Positions 5,331-10,875 of a stretch of DNA of 10,875 nt are shown one piece after another. The stretch covers positions 1 through 10,875 of the forward strand of contig CAMBRJ010000053.1 in the NCBI GenBank assembly GCA_945870175.1, given 5' to 3'. A program made the position numbers and the translations under genes. Each line of letters starts with the position of its first letter. Position 1 is the stretch's first letter. The stretch is from Gemmatimonas phototrophica (GTDB lineage: Bacteria; Gemmatimonadota; Gemmatimonadetes; Gemmatimonadales; Gemmatimonadaceae). Below the pieces are notes generated by a model, which did no database searches, had not been told where the DNA came from, and saw only the letters and a list, made by a program, of their open reading frames with translations.

Positions 5331-6017
5331 TCACTCCCCGCGACTACGCAGCGAATCCGGTGCGAACAATCGCGGATCGACCCATCCTGTCACATCGGTG
5401 GAACGCACCTGACGCCACCCGGCGCGATCGGTGCCGAGCATCGCGCGCGCGGCGGGCTTAATCACGCCAACCACTACGCCGCCGCGACTCGCATCGTTGC
5501 GCACGTTGACCCAGGTGCGGGCGACCGCAGGCGTCCACGTGATGCTGTCGCCGGCGCCCGCCGCGGGGGCGGCGAGGCTGTCAGCGAGGCTGTCAGCGAG
5601 CCTCGTCGGCACCGCCGTCGCGGAGCGCCTCACATCGACGGGTCCACGCGGTGACGGCGTGACGCCCTCGTTGGTGGCGACCTGATTGAACGCTACGGAC
5701 TCAGCGCTCTCTCCCGGAGTGAGATCGACGCGGAAGGGCGCTCCGTACCGCCACGCGGCGGCAGCGACGGTGACCGACAGCAACACGGCCGCGGCGGAGC
5801 GCCACACGGTCGGCGACTGCCAACTGGCCTTGGGCAACACGCCGCACCAATGACAGGTGGCATCGAAGCGGTGCATGATTCCGCAGCCACGGCACCGCGA
5901 CAATTTCACCCGATCACCGCGAGTATTCTGCAGGTGGAACGGGTGTCTGCAGCGCGGACACTGCGAGGCAGCGACCAACGCTTTAGATCCACATGCGGTG
6001 CAGCGGAGAAACGCCAT
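5331..6017 (-). CDS. Double zinc-ribbon, single-TM protein with C-terminal SH3-like domain
   Basis: This 228-residue protein has a clear three-part layout. The N-terminus holds eight cysteines in four CxxC knuckles, C6/C9 with C20/C23 and C42/C45 with C55/C58, enough for two zinc ribbons. A single membrane helix follows (about 73-89, flanked by WR and WRYG). Then comes a low-complexity linker containing a LADSLADSL repeat (140-148). The C-terminal part (about 165-218) reads WVNVRNDASRGGVVVGVI, then a GWRQVR and TGWVDPRLF, the pattern of a bacterial SH3 (SH3b) domain. The zinc ribbons should be cytoplasmic and the SH3 domain periplasmic, where it could bind peptidoglycan or a partner. I know no specific function. 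It lies 73 bp upstream of gspG on the same strand; they may form one operon. No Shine-Dalgarno sequence is evident. Confidence 0.88.
   Translation of the reverse strand: MAFLRCTACGSKALVAASQCPRCRHPFHLQNTRGDRVKLSRCRGCGIMHRFDATCHWCGVLPKASWQSPTVWRSAAAVLLSVTVAAAAWRYGAPFRVDLTPGESAESVAFNQVATNEGVTPSPRGPVDVRRSATAVPTRLADSLADSLAAPAAGAGDSITWTPAVARTWVNVRNDASRGGVVVGVIKPAARAMLGTDRAGWRQVRSTDVTGWVDPRLFAPDSLRSRGE
5572..5595 (-). repeat. Two perfect 12-bp tandem repeats inside the SH3-domain protein
   Basis: GCGAGGCTGTCA occurs twice in direct succession (5572-5583 and 5584-5595), and GCGAG begins a decayed third copy. It encodes the LADSLADSL segment of the linker and keeps frame, as expected from slippage in an unstructured region. 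Confidence 0.8.
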
Positions 6018-6237
6018 GAGAGCGAGCGGCCGAAGAAGCGATCCCTACGATGAAGACCACGATGCCGCCTCCCATTTGGATGCGCGCGCCAAGCAACTCG
6101 CGGCCATCTGAGTGACGGTTGGACAAGGTCTCCGTAACCAACGCGGAAGCATTGGACGCGAATCGCCTCCGCGCTACGTGATAGCGGGCAAGCGGCCCAA
6201 GATTTTACGCAACCGCGGCGGAAGGTGGTCTCATCCT
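6018..6237. promoter_or_regulatory. 220-bp intergenic region, promoter of the zinc-ribbon gene expected
   Basis: This stretch lies between the HDOD gene stop and the zinc-ribbon gene start, both leftward. I see no convincing -35/-10 pair and no strong terminator. A 6-bp inverted repeat (6142-6147 with 6168-6173, 20-nt loop) is the only hairpin noticed. Two tiny open frames touch it. One is a rightward 31-codon frame at 6016-6111 preceded by GGAG at 6005-6008. The other is a leftward 30-codon frame at 5983-6075 beginning MGGGIVVFIVGIASS. Neither is supported well enough to call. Confidence 0.35.
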
Positions 6238-7329
6238 TTACGCCGTCTTCAGGTATCGGCCCAGGATCCCCCGACATTGGGGCTGATCCGCGTTGAGCTC
6301 CCCGAGGGTCCAAATGCCCTCGAAATCGAGCGGGACGCCGCTGCGCCGAGCGTGATCGGCCCGCTCGGCCAAATACACGACCTCCGCCAGTGGATGCGTG
6401 GTGGAGGGGCGTTCTCGGCGGTGGTGGAGGCCGATGGCATCGGCGGCGACCGGTCCAAGTCCCCACTGCTGGGCGGCCAGCGCCCCGAGGGGCTCATGCA
6501 GGTGCGCGAGGGCGAGCGAGAGCCACGCCTGGGGCAGCTGGATGGGGCGACGACCTGTGGTTCGCAGCTCGGAGATCCGGTCGAACATGACCAGCTTGCC
6601 GACGTCGTGGAGAAGCGCCACGGCGAAGGCTTCTTCGGGGTCGGCGCCGCAGGCCGTGGCGAGCGGACGCGCCAGCGGCGCCGTACTGACCATGTGCGAC
6701 CAGACGTCCGCGACCATGGCATCGTACGCGCCGCCCGGCTTACTGAGCAGCCCATCCAAGCAGGTGGCGAGCACCACCGCCTGCGTCCCGACGAGTCCGA
6801 TCCGATCGATGGCGGCGTCGAGCCGGAGCACGGACGTGAGGCCGGCGGCGTAGAGCGTGCCATTGGCCGCCTTGAGCAGTGACTGTACGAGGGCGGGATC
6901 GGCGGAGAGGCGATCGGCCAATTGGGCGCGCGACAGTGACTCGTCGTCGCACAGCCCCATCGTGTCGCGGGCGGCAGCGGGCAGTTGACGGATGACGTCG
7001 GCCGGTTCTTCGGCGAGCAGCGCCAGCCAGCCTTCGACGTCGGGCCATTTCGCCGCATCGCTGCTGGACCGCCATTCGGCGTCGAGCTTAGCGAGCACGT
7101 AGTCGCGACGCTCGACCCAAAAGCCGAGGTCGCGCGGCACCCACGATTTCGGTGCGGCATCGTCACGATCGTGGGCGGCGCGCTCCGGCCGGAGGCGGAG
7201 CACCGGCGCCTGAGCACGCGAGGGGACGAGCGGGGAAACGGGCGTCGACGGGCGACGAAAGAGACGGCGCACAAGAGTCAGCAGCACGATTGATGAGTAC
7301 CGGCGCAGTACGCTCGACCGCGCTCCCAC
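6238..7329 (-). CDS. HDOD-domain signalling protein
   Basis: This 363-residue protein carries an HDOD domain at about residues 105-310. Marks are the AALLKAANG-type helix (LLKAANGTLYA, 151-161), VLRLDAAIDRIGLVGTQAVVLA (167-188), ALLHDVGKLVMFDRI (238-252), LHEPLGALAAQQWGL (277-291) and a final LHHR (301-304). HDOD proteins are regulatory and usually lack phosphodiesterase activity. Here H241-D242 is retained as HDxGK, but the full set of HD-GYP metal ligands and the GYP motif are not seen. The first 100 residues are basic then W-rich and match nothing I recognise; no receiver or GGDEF domain is present. The start is uncertain. The GTG at 7329 directly follows an in-frame TGA and is the earliest possible; GTGs at 7287 and 7272 are alternatives, and none has a good Shine-Dalgarno sequence. 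Confidence 0.87.
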   Translation of the reverse strand: MGARSSVLRRYSSIVLLTLVRRLFRRPSTPVSPLVPSRAQAPVLRLRPERAAHDRDDAAPKSWVPRDLGFWVERRDYVLAKLDAEWRSSSDAAKWPDVEGWLALLAEEPADVIRQLPAAARDTMGLCDDESLSRAQLADRLSADPALVQSLLKAANGTLYAAGLTSVLRLDAAIDRIGLVGTQAVVLATCLDGLLSKPGGAYDAMVADVWSHMVSTAPLARPLATACGADPEEAFAVALLHDVGKLVMFDRISELRTTGRRPIQLPQAWLSLALAHLHEPLGALAAQQWGLGPVAADAIGLHHRRERPSTTHPLAEVVYLAERADHARRSGVPLDFEGIWTLGELNADQPQCRGILGRYLKTA

Positions 7330-7457
7330 TCAGAGCATCGACGTCGGTACGCACCGCCTGCACCGCGATGACGGCATTGGCGCATGGGACCTTGGGTCGA
7401 TCTGCGTCCCTTTATACGGCACGACAAGCCGGCCGCGCGTATGCCGAACCGACGGCG
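7330..7457. promoter_or_regulatory. Intergenic region upstream of the HDOD gene
   Basis: These 128 bp separate the tspO stop from the HDOD start on the minus strand. The only promoter-like element is a TATAAA read leftward around 7410-7415 (TTTATA on the + strand), without a recognisable -35 at the right distance. No terminator hairpin for tspO is visible. Confidence 0.3.
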
Positions 7458-7937
7458 CTACAGCAGCGTGGGATTGCGCCGCCACACGGACACCGTGAGC
7501 GCGGTGGCGAAGGTGACCCACGCGAGATACGGCACGAAGAGCACCCCGGCGATTTGGTCGCGACGCCAGAAGAGCACGAGCGTGACGGCAACCGAGAGCC
7601 AGAGGCATACGACTTCGATCGTGGCACCAAGTCCGGTGCGTCGGACAAAGAAGAAGTAGCTCCACGCCATATTGAGTGCGAGTTGCAGCGCATAGCACGC
7701 CAACTCGACCTTGGCCCCGCGAAACCCCGCGTCACGCCAGACGCGCCACGCGGCGGTTCCCATCAGGATGTACAACAGCGTCCAGGCCGGGCCGAAGAGC
7801 CAAGCGGGCGGGGCCCAGGAGGGCTTCTGCATCATCGCGTAGAACGCGCCGGACTCCTTGGCGGTGACGGCACCACTGATGGCCGCGAGGCTGGTCCCCA
7901 TGATCCAGGCGAGCAAGCTCGGTATTGATTGCAGCAT
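7458..7937 (-). CDS. tspO: TspO/MBR family membrane protein
   Basis: This 159-residue, tryptophan-rich, five-helix membrane protein is of normal length for the TspO/MBR (peripheral benzodiazepine receptor) family, which binds porphyrins and affects tetrapyrrole-related stress and gene expression. Visible family marks are KPSWAPPAWLFGPAWTLLY (38-56, the W-x-P-P then F-x-x-x-W loop), ALNMAWSYFFF (87-97, end of helix 3) and VPYLAWVTFATALT (135-148, helix 5 with the P-Y-x-x-W motif). The usual asparagine after ATxL is threonine here. The start is set at the ATG at 7937; the frame continues open for 73 codons upstream, but that part is basic and unlike the family. No Shine-Dalgarno sequence precedes it. 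It diverges from the metalloprotease gene at 8095 and appears to be its own transcription unit. Confidence 0.95.
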   Translation of the reverse strand: MLQSIPSLLAWIMGTSLAAISGAVTAKESGAFYAMMQKPSWAPPAWLFGPAWTLLYILMGTAAWRVWRDAGFRGAKVELACYALQLALNMAWSYFFFVRRTGLGATIEVVCLWLSVAVTLVLFWRRDQIAGVLFVPYLAWVTFATALTVSVWRRNPTLL

Positions 7938-8094
7938 GTGTGTGAAGATGATCGAACGGACGGACCAGCGGCAGGGAGGATCGGTTTTCACCGGCCATCG
8001 GTGGCGTTCCATCACCCAGCGTTGCCGTTGCGTATAGCTGGTGGCACTATTGCCGGGCGCGTCTGGCCCGACCCGTTCCCCGTACCGGATCTTT
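7938..8094. promoter_or_regulatory. Divergent promoter region between tspO and the metalloprotease gene
   Basis: These 157 bp must hold both promoters. Two short perfect inverted repeats are visible: CACCG (7989-7993) with CGGTG (7999-8003), loop 5 nt; and CGGGC (8054-8058) with GCCCG (8066-8070), loop 7 nt. TTGCCG and TTGCGT hexamers around 8025-8036 and a TATTGC around 8049-8054 could be promoter parts, but their spacing is poor. The protease frame is open from 8041, but I place its start at 8095. Confidence 0.35.
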
Positions 8095-10641
8095 ATGCAT
8101 CTCCCTCGTGAATTCCTCCTCGGCGTCCTGCTGACCGCCGCGGCGAGCACCGCCACGGCGCCGGTCGCATTGGCGCAGCAGACCCCGCCCGCCGGCGCTG
8201 CCGCGCAGCCTCCCGCTGAAGGCGCCGCTGGCGCTGGTGCCGGCGCGGCCGCTCGACGTGGGCCGCGCCCCTATGCGCAAGTCATCCCGGCGCGGGCGCA
8301 CACCGAGCGAGGCGGCATTACGGTGCACCGCGTGGATGACCGGCACTTCTTCGAGGTCCCCGACTCGCTGGTGGGGCGCGACTTCCTGATGGTGACGCGC
8401 GTGGCGGGCGTGCCGGCCGGCGCCGGCGGATTCCAGAGCGCGGGCAGTTCGCTGAATGAGCGACTGGTCCGCTGGGATCGCGTGAACGACCGCGTGCTCC
8501 TGAAGAGCGTGAGCACGGGCGCCGTGGCCGACGACTCGCTGCCGATCGCGCGCAGCGTGGCGCAGAACAACTATCCGGCCATCATCGGCGCCTTTCCGAT
8601 TGCGGCGTTCGGACGCGATAGCGCAGCGTATGTGATCGATGTGACCGACTTTTTTGCGAACGACAATCCCGCCACGTCCGGTCTCGATGCCAACGCGCGT
8701 CGTACGTACGGGGTACGCCGGTACGACGCGGCGCGCAGCTATATCAGCAGCGTGCGCGGCTTCCCGATCAACATCGAAGTGCGTCAGGTGCAGACGTTCG
8801 ATGCCGCCACGCCGCCCAGCGACGCCGACGGTGGTACGGTGACGATGGAAACGCGGCAGTCGTTCGTGCTGCTGCCGAAGACGCCGATGCGTCCGCGCTA
8901 CGCCGATGCGCGCGTGGGCTACTTCTCGGTGGACCGCGTGAATTACGGGCTCGATGTACTGAAGGCCGAGAGCCAGGAGTTCATCACGCGCTGGCGCCTC
9001 GAGCCGAAAGATCCGGCCGCCTACGCGCGCGGTGAACTGGTGGAGCCGATCAAGCCGATCGTGTACTACCTCGACCCGGCCACCCCGGCGCGCTGGAAGC
9101 GATACGTGCGCGAGGGCGTGGAGAACTGGCAGCAGGTGTTCGAGAAGGCGGGCTTCAAGAACGCCATCCTTGCCAAGGATGCCCCGTCGAAAACGGACGA
9201 TCCGGATTTCGACCTCGACGACGCGCGCTATTCCGTCGTGCGCTGGGCAGCGAGCCTCACGCGCAACGCCACCGGTCCACACACGCACGATCCGCGCTCG
9301 GGCGAGATCATCAACAGCGAGATCACGTGGTATCACAACCACATGCGCTCGTACCGCAACTGGCTGATGATGGAAACCGGTGCGGCCAATCCGTCGGCGC
9401 GCACCCTCGACATTCCGGAAGAGCTGATGGGCGAGACGATGCGTCAGGTAATCACGCACGAAATCGGACACGCCCTTGGGCTGCAGCACAACATGATCGC
9501 CTCGGCGTCGTTCCCCGTCGACTCGCTGCGCAGTCCGTCATTCACGCGCGTGTACGGCGTGAGTGCCACCATCATGGACTACGCGCGCCAGAACTACATC
9601 GCGCAGCCGGGCGACGGCTTGCAGCCCAAGGACTTCATCCGTCGCGTGGGACCGTTCGACGACTTCGCCATCAACTGGGGCTATCGCGTGATCGCCGCGC
9701 CGACGGCGGAGGCCGAGCGGGCCACGCTGCATCGCTGGCTCACGCAGCAGACCGGGGCATTCCCGTATCGCTTTGCGTCGCAGCAACTGGCGGCCGGCGA
9801 TCCGCGTAACCAAACGGAAGATCTTGGCGACGACCCGATCAAGGCGTCGACGTTCTCGACGATGAACTACAAGCGCGTGATCCCGAACCTGGTGGCGTGG
9901 ACCTCAACGCCGGGCGAGGACTACACCGAGCTGCGCGAGCTGTACGAGGAGACGGTATCCCGTTGGTTCGGCAACATGAACCACGTGGCCACGATGCTGG
10001 GCGGCGTTGAAGTGGACCTGAAGACATCAGAGCAGACCGGTGCCGTGTATCGGTTGGTGCCCAAGGCGCGACAGCAGGCGGCGCTGGCGTTTTTGGCCTC
10101 CAACGTGATCACGACGCCGGCGTGGCTGTCGCCGCCGGGCATCGCCCAGCGCATCGGCCCGAGCAACGTGGTGTCGACGCGTCAGGCTGGCGTGCTCACG
10201 TCGCTCCTCACGCCGGCGCGCCTCGGGCGCTTGGCGGAATCGGAGAAGTACGATGTGGTGAACGCGTATCCGCTGGCCGAGTACCTGGCCGATCTCAAGC
10301 GCACGGTGTTCAGTGGCAACGCGCCAGACGCCGGCCGTCGTCAGCTGCAGCGCGTATATGTGCAGCGTCTGGAGTCGCTCGTATCTCCGCCAACCACACC
10401 AACCGGTGGACCTCCCGGGGGCGGCGGAGGCGGAGGTGGTGGTGGCGCCGGCGCGCGATTCACGCCCTTCGTGACGGCTCCCGTACTCGCGCAAAGTGAC
10501 CTGCCCGCCCTGGCACGGCTGCAATTACGTGAAATCCAGCGCGACGCACGCGCGGCCGCGGTGGCGTCGGCCGGCACGACCAGTCGCGCCCACTGGAGCG
10601 ACATCGCCGACCGCGTGACCGCGATCCTGGAACCGAAGTAA
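8095..10641 (+). CDS. Secreted zinc metalloprotease of the DUF5117/DUF4953 family
   Basis: This 848-residue protein starts with a Sec signal peptide (residues 1-27, cleavage near ALA-QQ), followed by an Ala/Gly/Pro-rich linker to about 57. Residues 58-105 (PYAQVI, ITVHRVDDRHFFEVPDSLVGRDFL) match the DUF5118 strand region. DUF5117 follows (about 110-310), then the DUF4953 metalloprotease domain. The zinc site is HEIGHALGLQHN: H455, E456, H459 and H465, with a metzincin-like Met-turn TIMDY (M494). All catalytic residues are present, so it should be active. A run of ten glycines (775-784) interrupts the C-terminal region. The ATG at 8095 is chosen because it yields the signal peptide at once; a GTG at 8041 would bury it behind 18 residues. 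In Bacteroidota-like genomes such proteases often lie near SusC/SusD genes, and a SusD-like gene converges here. The native substrate is unknown. Confidence 0.94.
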   Translation: MHLPREFLLGVLLTAAASTATAPVALAQQTPPAGAAAQPPAEGAAGAGAGAAARRGPRPYAQVIPARAHTERGGITVHRVDDRHFFEVPDSLVGRDFLMVTRVAGVPAGAGGFQSAGSSLNERLVRWDRVNDRVLLKSVSTGAVADDSLPIARSVAQNNYPAIIGAFPIAAFGRDSAAYVIDVTDFFANDNPATSGLDANARRTYGVRRYDAARSYISSVRGFPINIEVRQVQTFDAATPPSDADGGTVTMETRQSFVLLPKTPMRPRYADARVGYFSVDRVNYGLDVLKAESQEFITRWRLEPKDPAAYARGELVEPIKPIVYYLDPATPARWKRYVREGVENWQQVFEKAGFKNAILAKDAPSKTDDPDFDLDDARYSVVRWAASLTRNATGPHTHDPRSGEIINSEITWYHNHMRSYRNWLMMETGAANPSARTLDIPEELMGETMRQVITHEIGHALGLQHNMIASASFPVDSLRSPSFTRVYGVSATIMDYARQNYIAQPGDGLQPKDFIRRVGPFDDFAINWGYRVIAAPTAEAERATLHRWLTQQTGAFPYRFASQQLAAGDPRNQTEDLGDDPIKASTFSTMNYKRVIPNLVAWTSTPGEDYTELRELYEETVSRWFGNMNHVATMLGGVEVDLKTSEQTGAVYRLVPKARQQAALAFLASNVITTPAWLSPPGIAQRIGPSNVVSTRQAGVLTSLLTPARLGRLAESEKYDVVNAYPLAEYLADLKRTVFSGNAPDAGRRQLQRVYVQRLESLVSPPTTPTGGPPGGGGGGGGGGAGARFTPFVTAPVLAQSDLPALARLQLREIQRDARAAAVASAGTTSRAHWSDIADRVTAILEPK

Positions 10642-10671
10642 GTCCAGCCGTCTCAACGCGGTGGTATGCAA

Positions 10672-10705
10672 AAGGGCCCCGAACAATTCACCGTTCGGGG
10701 CCCTT
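10672..10705. terminator. Bidirectional intrinsic terminator
   Basis: A perfect 13-bp stem, AAGGGCCCCGAAC (10672-10684) with GTTCGGGGCCCTT (10693-10705), closes an 8-nt loop, 30 bp after the protease stop. It is preceded by an A-run (10670-10673) and followed by a short T-rich TTCTGCTT, so it can serve both the rightward protease gene and the leftward gene ending at 10738. Confidence 0.88.
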
Positions 10706-10737
10706 CTGCTTACATCGTACTCGTTACTCGGCGGTCA

Positions 10738-10875
10738 TCACGGGAGCCGATCAGTGCAACCCTTGAAGTTCGGGTTGTTCCGCTCGTCGGTGACCACGGG
10801 AAGATTCACATCTGCACCGTAGTTGCCGCCCTTGTTGTGCACGCCCTGCGGGAACACGTTGTCGACCGTGCGGCC
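10738..10875 (-). CDS. Probable SusD/RagB-family outer-membrane protein, C-terminal fragment
   Basis: Only the last 45 codons and the stop are present; the gene enters from the right edge. The sequence contains TVDNVFPQG, NYGADVNLPVV and TDERNNPNFKGC. The ending resembles SusD/RagB proteins, whose C-terminus usually reads like LPIPxxExxxNPN with a preceding tyrosine- and glycine-rich stretch. SusD-like lipoproteins sit on the outer membrane and hand glycans or peptides to a SusC TonB-dependent channel. The match is short and rests on pattern memory, so the call is tentative. An antisense or spurious frame is unlikely, because the codons are GC-rich at third positions and the gene ends 33 bp before a terminator that fits its direction. 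Confidence 0.55.
   Translation of the reverse strand, partial: GRTVDNVFPQGVHNKGGNYGADVNLPVVTDERNNPNFKGCTDRLP

Noticed and set aside
4205..5461. Rightward open frame (418 codons) opposite gluQ and gspG
   Set aside because: Both opposite-strand genes are unmistakable; this frame has no domain and an arginine-rich composition.
7152..7928. Rightward open frame opposite tspO and the HDOD N-terminus
   Set aside because: It shows no domain and spans a clear intergenic region; TspO motifs are unambiguous on the other strand.
8047..9489. Leftward open frame (480 codons) inside the metalloprotease
   Set aside because: It is R/H/V-rich without motifs; the other strand has the HExGHxLGLxH protease.
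1..10875. CRISPR array, tRNA, transposon ends, riboswitch
   Set aside because: No repeat-spacer periodicity, cloverleaf, transposase or recognisable riboswitch core was seen on either strand by reading.

Overview
The window looks like chromosomal DNA from a Gram-negative, high-GC, diderm soil or freshwater bacterium, most likely Gemmatimonadota or a close relative. That assignment is inferred from the gene mix, not from a marker gene: an Omp85-type outer-membrane protein, a GspG pseudopilin, a DUF5117/DUF4953-type secreted metalloprotease next to a probable SusD/RagB C-terminus, Tat-exported Rieske proteins, GTG starts and few Shine-Dalgarno sites. No tRNA, rRNA, insertion sequence, CRISPR array or phage gene was seen.

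Left part (1-3917). The 5' end of an Omp85/POTRA outer-membrane protein runs leftward off the window. Across a 210-bp divergent intergenic region carrying three tandem 11-bp repeats, a compact rightward five-gene cluster begins. It encodes a four-helix membrane protein with one histidine at the start of each helix (candidate di-haem cytochrome b), a second four-helix membrane protein, two Tat-exported Rieske [2Fe-2S] proteins, and a secreted M20-family metallopeptidase. The first four genes read as a small envelope electron-transfer module. The two Rieske clusters differ at the residues that tune redox potential. The cluster ends in a hairpin with a C(GAAA)G tetraloop that lies inside the 3' end of the convergent gene.

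Middle part (3914-7937), all leftward. A zinc-ribbon/TM/SH3-like protein, GspG and glutamyl-Q-tRNA(Asp) synthetase follow one another (gspG and gluQ are 3 nt apart). Upstream of them lie an HDOD signalling protein and a TspO/MBR protein, each probably its own unit.

Right part (7938-10875). A divergent promoter region separates tspO from a large secreted zinc metalloprotease with the full HExGHxLGLxH and Met-turn signature. A perfect 13-bp hairpin terminator separates it from a convergent gene whose last 45 codons resemble the C-terminus of SusD/RagB nutrient-uptake lipoproteins.

The most interesting item is the 402-2584 redox module with its possible operator. The function of the two membrane subunits is inferred from histidine placement and neighbourhood, not from a confident family match.
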